DNA of 64,000 nucleotides from positions 186,001-250,000 of the forward strand of contig NZ_PVTS01000006.1 in assembly GCF_003003035.1 (NCBI RefSeq), written 5' to 3'. Numbering within the stretch: position 1 is the first letter of the stretch; the number at the start of each line of letters is the position of its first letter. The notes under the pieces were generated by a model that did no database searches, had not been told where the DNA came from, and worked only from the letters and a program-made list of their open reading frames with translations. A program made the translations under genes and the position numbers. This DNA comes from Marinilabilia salmonicolor. Lineage in GTDB: Bacteria > Bacteroidota > Bacteroidia > Bacteroidales > Marinilabiliaceae. Positions 45,353 to 55,160 of the stretch are shown here, piece by piece.

Positions 45353-46372
45353 CTACTTGGAGTTCTTTTTATACGACTTGATAAGCTTAGGAATAATATC
45401 CATCACATCACCGGTTATGACATAATCGGCAATTTTATTGATGGGAGCTCCGGGATCATTGTTAATGGCAATGACCATAGACGACTCCTCCATTCCTGCT
45501 GTATGCTGAATCTGTCCTGAAATACCACAGGCAATATAAAGTTTGGGACGTACCGTAACTCCTGTTTGCCCAACCTGACGATCGTGATCGGCAAAGCCGG
45601 CATCAACGGCTGCACGGGAAGCCCCTACTTCACCTCCCAGCACCTCTGCCAATTCATACAGGACAGAGAAATTCTCTTTGGAAGCCATTCCATAACCTCC
45701 TGAAATAATGATAGAGGAATTCTTAATATTCACACGATTCTTTTCAATGTGACGCTCAATTACCTTTACCACGGTGTCTTCAGGCTTCAGTATTGCCCCT
45801 ACGTCAATAGTCTTTAAAGCTCCCTTTTGGGTTTTAGAGAAAATCTCCTTTTTCATTACCCCTTCCCGAACGGTGGCCATCTGAGGGCGACAGTCGGGAT
45901 TGATAATGGTAGCCACAATGTTGCCTCCGAAAGCAGGTCTAATCTGATACAACAGATTTTTATAAGTCTTTTTGGCTTTTTTATCCTCATGATCACCGAT
46001 CTCAAGTGAGGTACAGTCAGCCGTAAGGCCGCTCTGCAAAGCAGAAGAGACGCGGGGTCCAAGATCACGACCCATAGTGGTGGCTCCCAACAGAGCAATC
46101 TGTGGCTTCTCCTTTTTGAAGAGTTCTACTATGATGGAAGTAAAAGGCAGAGTAGTATAAGGCTCCAGACGTTTATCGTCTCCCACATGCACCACATCGG
46201 CACCATAAGGATAGATCTGATCTTCAATTCCCTTGAGTTTATGGCCCAGGGCAAGAGCCTCCAATTTGCAATTGAGCTGATTGGCCAGCGACCGTCCTTT
46301 GGTAAGCAATTCAAGACTTACATCGGCGACCTTGCCATCTTCAATTTCACAAATAACAAATATATTGTCCAT
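45353..46372 (-). CDS. etfA: Electron transfer flavoprotein alpha subunit
   Basis: The 339-residue protein has an N-terminal ETF fold and the C-terminal FAD-binding signature VGQTGVTVRPKLYIACGISGQIQH, followed by AINNDPGAPINKIADYVITGD. ETF accepts electrons from acyl-CoA dehydrogenases and hands them to the quinone pool, or in anaerobes may bifurcate them from NADH. It follows etfB by 32 bases and precedes the acyl-CoA dehydrogenase, so the three make a compact electron-transfer unit. Bifurcating and non-bifurcating types cannot be separated by eye here. Confidence 0.97.
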   Translation of the reverse strand: MDNIFVICEIEDGKVADVSLELLTKGRSLANQLNCKLEALALGHKLKGIEDQIYPYGADVVHVGDDKRLEPYTTLPFTSIIVELFKKEKPQIALLGATTMGRDLGPRVSSALQSGLTADCTSLEIGDHEDKKAKKTYKNLLYQIRPAFGGNIVATIINPDCRPQMATVREGVMKKEIFSKTQKGALKTIDVGAILKPEDTVVKVIERHIEKNRVNIKNSSIIISGGYGMASKENFSVLYELAEVLGGEVGASRAAVDAGFADHDRQVGQTGVTVRPKLYIACGISGQIQHTAGMEESSMVIAINNDPGAPINKIADYVITGDVMDIIPKLIKSYKKNSK

Positions 46373-46404
46373 TTCTAAATTCGTTTTAAGTTCGTAAGCC
46401 GTCT

Positions 46405-47277
46405 CTAACCGATGGTATGATTGGCAATCAGTTCTTTCACCAGATCTTCAATCTCCTGATCATTGGCTTGAATCTTCCTTGATTCCTTAGCCTGGAAAAC
46501 CACGTTCTCAATCTGCTTTACCTTGGTAGGCGAACCTGACAGCCCAAGCATCTGGAGATCACTCTCAATATCGTTGACACTCCATTCCGGAATGTTAAGA
46601 TAGGGACGATCATTGGTCAGATCGATGTAATCTTCTGCCTGATTTTGACGTTCTGTGATGGTTTGCGCATGTTTGTATTTCTGCACCAGTCTGGCATTAC
46701 GCGGACGACAGGAAGAAGCCGAGCTGTTGATGGTAACCACGGCAGGCACCGGACATTCAACGGTCTCCACACCTCTCTCAAGCCGGCGTTTCATGGAAAC
46801 TTTTCCTTTTTCAACACTAAAAATCTCTTCTCCATAAGTAACCTGCGGAATACCAAGTTTCTCGGCAACCTGCGGCCCTACCTGCGCGGTGTCACCATCA
46901 ATAGCCTGACGACCGGCGATAATAAGGTCATACTTTGCAATTTTTCTGATGGCACAGGATATGGCGTATGAAGTGGCCAGTGTATCGGAGCCGGCAAATG
47001 CACGATCGGTTAACAAAATACCATCATCGGCACCACGAAACAAACCCTCGCGAATAACATCGGCAGCACGTCCGGGTCCCATAGTCAGCAATGTCACGGT
47101 AGTTCCCGGATATTTGTCTTTAAGTCTCAGGGCCTGTTCCAACGCATTAAGGTCCTCCGGGTTGAAAATAGCCGGCAGAGCAGCACGGTTCACGGTACCG
47201 TCAGCTTTCATGGCATCCTTGCCCACATTGCGGGTATCGGGCACCTGCTTGGCAAGAACAATAATTTTTAATCCCAT
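46405..47277 (-). CDS. etfB: Electron transfer flavoprotein beta subunit
   Basis: The 290-residue protein starts KIIVLAKQVPDTRNVGKDAM and has the ETF-beta core: NPEDLNALEQALRLKD, LLTMGPGRAADVIREGLFRGADDGILL, then the conserved IIAGRQAIDGDTAQVGPQVAEKLGIPQ. It carries the nucleotide-binding AGRQAIDGDT loop (AMP or FAD, depending on the ETF class). It is the promoter-proximal gene of etfB-etfA-acyl-CoA dehydrogenase, under the well-matched promoter at 47325-47354. Confidence 0.97.
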   Translation of the reverse strand: MGLKIIVLAKQVPDTRNVGKDAMKADGTVNRAALPAIFNPEDLNALEQALRLKDKYPGTTVTLLTMGPGRAADVIREGLFRGADDGILLTDRAFAGSDTLATSYAISCAIRKIAKYDLIIAGRQAIDGDTAQVGPQVAEKLGIPQVTYGEEIFSVEKGKVSMKRRLERGVETVECPVPAVVTINSSASSCRPRNARLVQKYKHAQTITERQNQAEDYIDLTNDRPYLNIPEWSVNDIESDLQMLGLSGSPTKVKQIENVVFQAKESRKIQANDQEIEDLVKELIANHTIG

Positions 47278-47324
47278 TTTCTATAATGTGTTTAAATTTG
47301 ATAATATTTCTTTCAAAAGCATCA

Positions 47325-47354
47325 CAAATATAATAAAACAGTGCAATCCCCAAA
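47325..47354 (-). promoter_or_regulatory. Predicted promoter of the etfBA-acyl-CoA dehydrogenase operon
   Basis: On the minus strand TTTG (47354-47351), 18 bases, then TATATTTG (47332-47325), the best Bacteroidetes promoter match in the window. The etfB ATG is about 48 bases downstream. Confidence 0.7.
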
Positions 47355-47568
47355 CACATCAAAGATTCTGTTATACAAATATTTAAATATTCGAACATTC
47401 GGATTTCCCCCGAAGAAAAAGAACAAAATACTGTTAAAAAACGCCCCCTCAGATAGTTATAATTCGGCATAAAGAAAAGAGGTAATCACGGGTTGAAATG
47501 GAAATAAAATAAAGAAGAGGATGTAATTTAAAACTGGTCTTAATATGTATTTAGTAATGGACGGACTA

Positions 47569-50500
47569 CTAATCTTCAACAATAGCCTTGCCCCCTTTCT
47601 GAAAATATCCCCCATTCGCCCGAATGTCTTCAATCAAAGTTCCGTAAATGGAATCATAGCCAAGAACAGCTTCATTTCCCGTTAGGATAATTTGCTTACG
47701 GGCCCTCGTGAGCATCACATTCAGCTTTCGATCCACCTCAACAGGCACCATCCGGTCTCTGGATCTATCCTCAATCTTCACCCGGTTTTGCACCAGGAAA
47801 TCCAGTTGAGATGATTTGTTCATGCAAAACGATACCAGTATAAAATCTTTCTGACTTCCCTGGTAACGCTCAACGGTATCGGTCTGTATGGAGTCAAAAC
47901 AACTAAAGCCATCTCTTTCCAGCTGATTACGAATGGCCGCAATCTGATTGCGGTACGGTGTAATAATCCCGACACGCTCCACAATTTCCTCATCACTTTT
48001 AAGACCATGAATAGTCACCAACTCCTGTAACAACTTACTGATGATGGCTGCCTCAAGCGGGTTGTATTTTTCGGAAATATCCCGCATTGCAAAAGCAGAA
48101 GGAATAAATACCATCCTGTGTGATGCAATCAATGAGGAGAGTTGAGTCCCGGCAACAAATCCGTCAGCAACCAGCTGCCCGCTTTGATGGGGCAATGCAG
48201 CAGTCCTGAGCTTATTGTTGTAAAAAAACTTATTGGCAAAGCCGGATAAATCGGGATGCATACGCCCCTGAAAAGTCAGTTCACCCCAGGCATCATCCCG
48301 GTTGTTTTTTTTACACAGATAAAGCAATCGCTCGAAATAAGAATTTCGACGGTCAAACAATCCGATGGAATTCAGTTTTTCATCTTTAACTACCGACTCT
48401 TCGGGTGATTGCGTTACAACAGCCGGCAACTGTCTTTCATCACCTATCAGCACAAATTTTTTAACTCTTCCCAAAAGATGAATAATATTAGGCTCCAGAA
48501 TTTGAGAAGCTTCATCCACAATAACCACATCAAATTGCTTCAACTCAAACAACTCATTCTTCCCCAACACAGAAGATAATGTGCCGGCAAAAAGTCCGGT
48601 ATCTTCTATGAGTTTCCGAATCTCTTTTCTGTTGCTGAGAGAGGCTATTTGTCTATCAAGCAACAAATCCTCATGCGCCCTGTCACATCCTAGAGAGGAA
48701 CCAATGCGAATCATCCGGTCACTCACCAGATCACGCACGGAAGAACACATTTCGTCAACGGCGCGATTGGTATAGCTGACCAAAAGGACATTCAGGGCGG
48801 TTTCCTGAACAAGATTTTCAACCAAACGTTTCAAAAAAAGGTTGGTTTTTCCGGTTCCGGGGGGCCCCACCAACAGATAGTAGTCTTTGGCATTCAAAGC
48901 TTCCGAAAGAACCCGGTTTTGCTCATTTCGGCTCTCCTCAAGATACCCGGAATCTTCAGCAACAAGCTCTTTCACCTCCCCTCCTGAAGTTCGGGGAGGA
49001 ATCAATCCCAGTAATAATTGCCGGCGACTTTCGGGAAGCTTAAGAAATTCAAACAAACCGGCATGCATTTGTTCAAAATTATTATCCAGGGAATCGTGCT
49101 CCAACACCCATGAGGAAAAGTCCTTAAAGTAATCCAGAGAACTCTGTTTCTGTCGTAAACGTACGGAGACCTCCTCATTGCTAAGCGATTCAATGGAGCA
49201 CTTCAGCACCCGGTGTTGTGTGGCAAGCGATTTCTCATTTACATGAGGATACAAAACACAAATATCTCCTCTCCTGAAATTAATGAACTTATCGCCGGTC
49301 GCCGGCCTTTGAAGTCTGATGGATGCACTTTCGGTATCGGCATGATTCTCAGTGATAGTCAGATTGCGCAATTCGTTGAATGCATCCTCATCTGTCAGAT
49401 CTGTCTTGTTCCAAAGGGCAGATAAGCCCTTGGTATATTCGCCGTCGCCCACTTTACTGAGAATTTTCTCACGGCTGATGAACGAGACAAAAGAAAAGAA
49501 ATATGCGCGCTCCAGAGGGGTAATCCGTTCCAAAATAAGATGCTTAAAATCAAGAAACTTATTAAAAAACCAGGAGAATCTCTTGTCGCCAACATTTAAC
49601 CCATACTTTTTTACATCCAGGTTACGAACAAATTCCTCACAAAATAAAAAGGGTTCCTTATCAGCTGCAAACCTATACTCCCAGGCAACAATCTGATTTC
49701 TGACATTCAATATTTCACGCTCGAAGCTTTTAAAATGAGAGACATAGCGTAAGGCTTCACCACTATTTGGGGAGGCAGAATAGAGTACCGCGTTAAAAAT
49801 CTTTTTTGGATCATAACCCAGTACCCTCTGGGCCATCAAATTATACATCCGCACCTGTGCAGCATGATCTTCGGCCACCACCGAAGGATCTTGTGCAGGA
49901 AAAGGCAGTCTCCCCGATTTAAGTTCTATAATCTTGGATTGATAATTTCCGCTTTCACTGGCAGTCTCATCAAATAAGTCCATCCGGCCCTGCAGACCTA
50001 CCTCAGGACTCATCAGGGAAACTTCCAGATTACTTTTCTGCCGGTCGATGGGCTGATGGTCGCCTTTCAGGAAATCGCTGTCCACCACCCGTCTGAGATT
50101 GACAAACTGCTGCTCCAACTCATCAAAATACGCTCTGTTAATTCCATCGAGAGATGTATAAGGCAGTGGAAAGAACCGGAACGAATCCATCAGGACACTC
50201 CGGAACTTCTTTTCTGCACCGGGCCGTTCATTCAATAACTCGTCAAAAAAAAGGTTGGCCACATTCCCTTTATGAATAGCCTTTGATAACTTCCTTGTCT
50301 CTGAACGCCCCACAAAGAACAGTTCAAAAGCTCTGATTTTTCGCCCCTGAATATTCTGAAAACATTTGGCAACCGAAGTAACATCGAGCAGGTAATCCGG
50401 CTCCAGAACAATAAGTCCGGCTACCACTTTACCATCGTCATTTCTGTGCGTTTCCAACAACTGGAGTTGCTGTCCCGGTTGCATCAACTCCACAGATGGT

Positions 50501-51048
50501 GTCAATTCGTGGTTCACGTTCTCGAGGTCATACAATATCACCAATGGAGAAGAACCGCCGGGAACATCAGGCTGAACCAGTAATTCATGGTTTTCGGTGT
50601 CCTTTTTCAGTAATATCGCCCGAAAACCTGAAGGATTAACGTGGTAGCTCCCTTTTACCTCCTCTCCATGGTTGTGCGTAGCATACAAATGACTTACTTC
50701 GGCAGGAATCTCCACTCCAAAGAACAGTCCATATGATTCTGCCAGAATTTTCAGCCCCCGATAGTATTCCTCCGTTCCCGGATTTAGTCTCTGACCAACG
50801 ACTTTATTGGCAAAGATTCTGAATTCATGCAACCGGCTCTTTTGCCTTTTATTGAGCTGTTTTTTATTGCACAGATACTCCAATCGCCCGAAAAGATTGG
50901 AAAAAGTAAGTCCATCCTCTTTGGTAAGAAACTTACAGCATCGTTCCAGAGAAATCCGCTGCCTGACAACCTTTTCGACAAGCGAAAAAGCTTCATTTTC
51001 TTCAATGGTTATCAGGTCGTCAAAGAACTGGCGGGCAGGATTTTGCAT
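47569..51048 (-). CDS. Dna2-like PD-(D/E)XK nuclease fused to an SF1B helicase
   Basis: This 1159-residue protein has a large N-terminal region, then a RecB/Cas4-type nuclease with GLQGRMDLFDE, YQSKIIELKSGRLP and DHAAQVRMYNLMAQRV (about 350-415), and a C-terminal UvrD/Dna2/NAM7 helicase (about 700-1150): Walker A LVGPPGTGKTNLF, Walker B VVIVDEASQILEP, GDERQLPAVV, FQGRMHPDLSGF, VGIITPYRNQIAAIRNQL, RYQGSQKDFILVSF and LTRARKQIILTGNE. The nuclease-then-helicase order is that of Dna2-like replication/repair enzymes. I see no four-cysteine iron-sulfur cluster around the nuclease, unlike yeast Dna2. The gene starts two bases after the dipeptidyl-peptidase stop, so it may be expressed from that promoter. 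It is probably a housekeeping repair enzyme, but a defence role is not excluded. Confidence 0.88.
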   Translation of the reverse strand: MQNPARQFFDDLITIEENEAFSLVEKVVRQRISLERCCKFLTKEDGLTFSNLFGRLEYLCNKKQLNKRQKSRLHEFRIFANKVVGQRLNPGTEEYYRGLKILAESYGLFFGVEIPAEVSHLYATHNHGEEVKGSYHVNPSGFRAILLKKDTENHELLVQPDVPGGSSPLVILYDLENVNHELTPSVELMQPGQQLQLLETHRNDDGKVVAGLIVLEPDYLLDVTSVAKCFQNIQGRKIRAFELFFVGRSETRKLSKAIHKGNVANLFFDELLNERPGAEKKFRSVLMDSFRFFPLPYTSLDGINRAYFDELEQQFVNLRRVVDSDFLKGDHQPIDRQKSNLEVSLMSPEVGLQGRMDLFDETASESGNYQSKIIELKSGRLPFPAQDPSVVAEDHAAQVRMYNLMAQRVLGYDPKKIFNAVLYSASPNSGEALRYVSHFKSFEREILNVRNQIVAWEYRFAADKEPFLFCEEFVRNLDVKKYGLNVGDKRFSWFFNKFLDFKHLILERITPLERAYFFSFVSFISREKILSKVGDGEYTKGLSALWNKTDLTDEDAFNELRNLTITENHADTESASIRLQRPATGDKFINFRRGDICVLYPHVNEKSLATQHRVLKCSIESLSNEEVSVRLRQKQSSLDYFKDFSSWVLEHDSLDNNFEQMHAGLFEFLKLPESRRQLLLGLIPPRTSGGEVKELVAEDSGYLEESRNEQNRVLSEALNAKDYYLLVGPPGTGKTNLFLKRLVENLVQETALNVLLVSYTNRAVDEMCSSVRDLVSDRMIRIGSSLGCDRAHEDLLLDRQIASLSNRKEIRKLIEDTGLFAGTLSSVLGKNELFELKQFDVVIVDEASQILEPNIIHLLGRVKKFVLIGDERQLPAVVTQSPEESVVKDEKLNSIGLFDRRNSYFERLLYLCKKNNRDDAWGELTFQGRMHPDLSGFANKFFYNNKLRTAALPHQSGQLVADGFVAGTQLSSLIASHRMVFIPSAFAMRDISEKYNPLEAAIISKLLQELVTIHGLKSDEEIVERVGIITPYRNQIAAIRNQLERDGFSCFDSIQTDTVERYQGSQKDFILVSFCMNKSSQLDFLVQNRVKIEDRSRDRMVPVEVDRKLNVMLTRARKQIILTGNEAVLGYDSIYGTLIEDIRANGGYFQKGGKAIVED

Positions 51049-51050
51049 TA

Positions 51051-53249
51051 CTAAAGATTATCAAAAAGATACTGACTCATCATGGTATAGAGGTGATGAC
51101 GGGTATTTCCTCCATAGATGCTGTGATTCCGGTTTGGATATACAAACATGTCAAATTGCTTTCCGGCCTGAATCAATTGTTCGGCATATTCCATGGTATT
51201 CTGAAAATGCACATTGTCATCCGCACTACCATGAATCAGGAACAACCGTCCGCTAAGATTCTCCGCCATATTGATGGGACTGTTATCGTCATACCCCCGG
51301 GCGTTCTGCTGCGGCTTTTGCATAAAACGCTCGGTATAAATGGTATCATAATAACGCCAGTTGGTCACAGGAGCAACCGCAATACCCACTTTAAAAAGAT
51401 CACTTCTGCTCAAACAAATAGAGGACATATAACCGCCAAAACTCCATCCCCAGATACCAATTCGGGAAGCGTCCACATAATTCAGCGAACCAAGATACCG
51501 GGCAGTCTCAATCTGGTCATCCGACTCCAGTCGCCCCAATTGCTTGTAGGTGGATTTTTGAAACTCTTCTCCACGGGCTCCGGTTCCTCTGCCATCCACT
51601 GAAACCACCAGATAGCCGTTGGATGCCAGATATTGCTCCCAGTTGATACCATAACGATCCAACACCTCCTGCGAGTTAGGCCCGCTGTATTGAGACATCA
51701 ATACCGGATAACGTTTTTGCTCATCAAAACCCAAGGGCTTTATCATATATCCGTTCAACTGAATACCTTCAGAGGTCTCAAACTGGAAAAACTCTTTTTG
51801 AGGAACTTCATAAGTGGCCAATCGCTCGGCCAATGCGCTGTTATCCTCTACAACACGAACCAGATCACCATCAGCTTCAAAAACTGAAACAACAGGAACT
51901 TCGTTGGCCGATGATCGCGTATTCACAAAGTATTTGAAGTGTTTGCTAAAATCAGCTGAATTATACCCTTCATCCGGAGTTAGCTGTAGCAGCTCCTCTC
52001 CTTCCAAATCCACAGAATAAACTTCGCGCTTAAGCGGTGATTTTTTGGCGGCCTGGAAATAGAACAACTCCTCATCAGCGTCAAACCCGTAAAAATCGGT
52101 GATATCCCATTCTCCGGTGGTTAGTTGCCGAACCTGAATGCCGGCCATGGAATACAGATATAAATGATTAAAACCATCATCCTGACCAACATAGGAGAAA
52201 TGCTCCCCATCAGGAAGAAACTGAATATTGTCCAGCACATTCTCGGTGATAAACTTATCCTCCCGAACCGTCAGCAGCACGTTGGCAACTCCGGAAGCCG
52301 GATTGGCGATAAACAACTCCAGCTGATTTTGCATGCGGTTCATTTTCAAAACCCCCAACTTGTCGGGATGGTAACTCCAGCGAAGGCGGGGCACATAAAA
52401 ATCATCCAACTCTCCGACATCCATCGCTTTTGTGGTGCGGTTTTTCACATTAAACACATGAACCGAGACCTTAGCGTTGGCTTCTCCAGCCTTTGGATAT
52501 TTGAATTTGTATTGCCCCGGATAAAGTGCAAACTCTTCCCGGGCAGGATGAGTGCCCTTATAAAGTGGGAAGGAGAATTGTTTAACCTCAGACTCATCAA
52601 ACTTCACATAAGCCAGGTTCTCGCTGTCAGGTGACCACTCGAAAGCTCTGTTGTATCCGAACTCCTCTTCATAAACCCAATCAGGAATTCCATTGATAAT
52701 TTTGTTCTCTTCCCCATCTTCGGTTACAGCACTGGTAGTACCAAAGCGCAACTTCTTCAGATAAATATTATTGTTTCGGACATAAGCGATTTTGTAACTG
52801 TCGGGCGAAAAAGCTGGTACCTGCTGCTTCCCTTCTTCTGCCAGAGGAACAAGTTCTTTGTATTTTCGATCATAAACGTAATAGCTGGCCAGAAAGGAAC
52901 GACGATAAATCCGCTCCACATCATTGTAAATCAATATTTTTGTTTCATCCGGACTAAATTCATAACCACTGATATTCTTTACTTCTGATGGATTTCGCTT
53001 GATTTTTTCGATATCAAAAACAACTTCCACAGCCTCTCCCGTTTTATAGGAATACTTAACGATTTTGGTTCCGCCATCCTCCAATGCAGTATAGTGTAAA
53101 CCATCCTTCATGGATCGAAGACCGTCGATTCGTTTGGCAGAAAAAGTGCCGTTTTTGGTAATATCTTCAATGGTAATCTGCTTTTTCTGAGCGTTAACCA
53201 CCGAACCAAAAAGAATAATTGTCAGAAATAAAAATGTAAGTTTTTGCAT
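51051..53249 (-). CDS. Dipeptidyl peptidase IV (S9 prolyl oligopeptidase family)
   Basis: The 732-residue secreted enzyme has a signal peptide (MQKLTFLFLTIILFGSVVNA), an N-terminal beta-propeller with the DPP-IV substrate-amine motif DWVYEEEF, and a C-terminal alpha/beta-hydrolase domain with nucleophile GIWGWSFGGYMSS, Asp in GSADDNVHFQN and His in NRNHSIYGG. DPP-IV removes X-Pro or X-Ala dipeptides from peptide N-termini, giving peptides for uptake. An upstream in-frame ATG at 53363 would add 38 residues without any signal-peptide-like character, so I start at 53249. It is separated from the MFS gene by 168 bases and runs directly into the helicase gene. Confidence 0.95.
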   Translation of the reverse strand: MQKLTFLFLTIILFGSVVNAQKKQITIEDITKNGTFSAKRIDGLRSMKDGLHYTALEDGGTKIVKYSYKTGEAVEVVFDIEKIKRNPSEVKNISGYEFSPDETKILIYNDVERIYRRSFLASYYVYDRKYKELVPLAEEGKQQVPAFSPDSYKIAYVRNNNIYLKKLRFGTTSAVTEDGEENKIINGIPDWVYEEEFGYNRAFEWSPDSENLAYVKFDESEVKQFSFPLYKGTHPAREEFALYPGQYKFKYPKAGEANAKVSVHVFNVKNRTTKAMDVGELDDFYVPRLRWSYHPDKLGVLKMNRMQNQLELFIANPASGVANVLLTVREDKFITENVLDNIQFLPDGEHFSYVGQDDGFNHLYLYSMAGIQVRQLTTGEWDITDFYGFDADEELFYFQAAKKSPLKREVYSVDLEGEELLQLTPDEGYNSADFSKHFKYFVNTRSSANEVPVVSVFEADGDLVRVVEDNSALAERLATYEVPQKEFFQFETSEGIQLNGYMIKPLGFDEQKRYPVLMSQYSGPNSQEVLDRYGINWEQYLASNGYLVVSVDGRGTGARGEEFQKSTYKQLGRLESDDQIETARYLGSLNYVDASRIGIWGWSFGGYMSSICLSRSDLFKVGIAVAPVTNWRYYDTIYTERFMQKPQQNARGYDDNSPINMAENLSGRLFLIHGSADDNVHFQNTMEYAEQLIQAGKQFDMFVYPNRNHSIYGGNTRHHLYTMMSQYLFDNL

Positions 53250-53417
53250 AATATCAAAAGCTGAAGTTTCTTGAAAAAACACTCTTCTCTGCTGTTTTTT
53301 TTCACCAACTGCCGATAAAACTGTAGTGTTAAATACATCGGAGAAGAGAACAAAAATAACCACAATTTATCATTTTACCGAAGAAATATCGGAAAGCCAT
53401 ACCCCCCGGAGGTACCT

Positions 53418-54587
53418 TCATTTACTTTTAGATTGATTTCGGAAAAATAAGATCATTGCCAGAAAAACAACCATACACAAAGCAAAGGCAACAAATACCG
53501 GATTCTGATAATTCCCTGAAATATCTCTCAGCACGCCTCCGGTAAAGGGACCGGCAAATCCTGACACACCGTATCCCAGAAAAACAAAGGGATAAATCTT
53601 CCCCAGATTGTTCAACCCGTATATCTGGGCAGTCTCTTTGGCATATATTACAAAATTGGCACCAAAGCTGAAGCCAACTGCAAAAGAAATGGCCAGGTAG
53701 AGCAACGGACTTAAATGAAGAAGTCCGATCAAAAGAGTAGAAATGCCCATTAAAAGAAGAGAAAGCGGAATCAAAACATTACCGCTAACAAAATCGTTGA
53801 GCCATCCCCAAAATAAACGACCACTGAAATTGGCCACCGAAAATACGGTGATGCCCAATACAAGAGTTGTTTCATCAATCGGGAATTGCTCTCCGATGGG
53901 TTTGAGATTCCCAATCACAAGAAGGCCGGCAAACGTTCCGGTAAAAATACCAAGAAACATTTTTAAAAATTGACTTTGCCTTAATAGTCGATTCATTGGT
54001 ACCAAAGGGCTTAAATCATCACTCAGGGAGGGTCTGTCTATAAAAAATGAAGCCACAGCCAGGATAACTCCTTTACTAAGCCCAATCAACAGAAACACCT
54101 GTGGCAATGGAATCTCTGCAACAAACAACTCCTGAACCACCATAGACTCAACAATAGCTCCACCTCCGAAGCCGGCAGAAACAAGTCCTGTAACCAGCCC
54201 CTTTTTTTTGGGATACCACTCCACCGGTATGGTAATAGATATCAGATAGCCAAAACCGGTAGCGACACCTGCAAAAACAGAGATTCCCAGAAGCATTACC
54301 GGAAAGTGAATTCCGAACACAGGTACTACAAGAAATCCGACGGTATATAATCCGGAAGCAAGAAGTGCCAGTCTCTTAGCCCCCATCGTAGCAAGCAATG
54401 AACGGCCGAAAACCATGGCCACGGTAAAAACGGCAATAAAAACACCAAAAATAAGTTGAGTTTGTCCGGTAGAAAAACCATAGTCGGCAACCAACCGGGG
54501 AACAAAAATACTCCAGGCATAGATACTACCCAGAGCTAACATCATTGTAACAGCAGCAAAAACAGTCCTTACGGGCTTTAACATCAT
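53418..54587 (-). CDS. MFS transporter, oxalate/formate antiporter-like
   Basis: The 389-residue protein has twelve predicted membrane helices. The first block (VTMMLALGSIYAWSIFVPRLVADYGFSTGQTQLIFGVF) and the stretch EWYPKKKGLVTGLVSAGFGGGAIVES, resemble the OxlT/monocarboxylate MFS branch; the later SGRLFWGWLNDF and KIYPFVFLGYGVSGFAGPF fit the same group. It probably exchanges or imports a small carboxylate, but the substrate is not shown by the sequence. It is upstream of the DPP-IV gene on the same strand; whether they share a transcript is uncertain. Confidence 0.9.
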   Translation of the reverse strand: MMLKPVRTVFAAVTMMLALGSIYAWSIFVPRLVADYGFSTGQTQLIFGVFIAVFTVAMVFGRSLLATMGAKRLALLASGLYTVGFLVVPVFGIHFPVMLLGISVFAGVATGFGYLISITIPVEWYPKKKGLVTGLVSAGFGGGAIVESMVVQELFVAEIPLPQVFLLIGLSKGVILAVASFFIDRPSLSDDLSPLVPMNRLLRQSQFLKMFLGIFTGTFAGLLVIGNLKPIGEQFPIDETTLVLGITVFSVANFSGRLFWGWLNDFVSGNVLIPLSLLLMGISTLLIGLLHLSPLLYLAISFAVGFSFGANFVIYAKETAQIYGLNNLGKIYPFVFLGYGVSGFAGPFTGGVLRDISGNYQNPVFVAFALCMVVFLAMILFFRNQSKSK

Positions 54588-54854
54588 AACAGCAAGTAAT
54601 TATTTATACATTTTTCACATACCAAAATAACTAAAAAACAGAAAAAAGGTTGTTTCTTTGCACCCAATAGATTTATACGTATTGCACTTCTTTTACGCTT
54701 CCTTAAACTGAATTGCCTTGCTACACTTCTATTTAAGTTCTTTTTATTTACATTTTATGATCACACATATTTCAGTGCAAATACACGGCTCATCCCATAC
54801 GGGTGCGGGCATTGTCAGTGCTCTGAAGTGTCGGTCATCTCAAACATTTTTTTA

Positions 54855-55157
54855 ATGAATCTTTTTGTAGCAAAGTTAAGTGACGCAACAACCAGCGAAG
54901 ACTTAAACGATTTGTTCGCCGAATATGGCGAAGTAGTATCAGCCAAAGTAATTATGGACAGGGAAACCGGATCCTCAAAACGCTTTGGTTTTGTTGAAAT
55001 GAAAGAAGATGACGCTGCTCAGAAGGCCATCAAAGACCTGAACGAGTGCCTCTTCGACAACAGCCCCATCGTGGTTAAGAAGGCCCGTCCGAAAGGCGAA
55101 GGTCGTGAACGTTCATTCGGTGGTGGGAACCGCAACCAGGGACAACGCAGATACTAA
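54855..55157 (+). CDS. RRM-domain RNA-binding protein
   Basis: The 100-residue protein is a single RNA-recognition motif: RNP2 LFVAKL at the start, a helix DLNDLFAEYGEVVSAKVIMD, then RNP1 KRFGFVEM, and a C-terminal basic Gly/Arg/Asn tail (ERSFGGGNRNQGQRRY). Such small RRM proteins bind single-stranded RNA; Bacteroides homologs (Rbp proteins) affect sRNA control of sugar-use operons. A start nine codons upstream (54828) is possible but the conserved part begins at 54855. A TTTCTTTG near 54651 suggests a leader of about 200 bases. It is followed by a MITE-like fragment and a strong terminator. Confidence 0.95.
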   Translation: MNLFVAKLSDATTSEDLNDLFAEYGEVVSAKVIMDRETGSSKRFGFVEMKEDDAAQKAIKDLNECLFDNSPIVVKKARPKGEGRERSFGGGNRNQGQRRY

Positions 55158-55160
55158 AAA

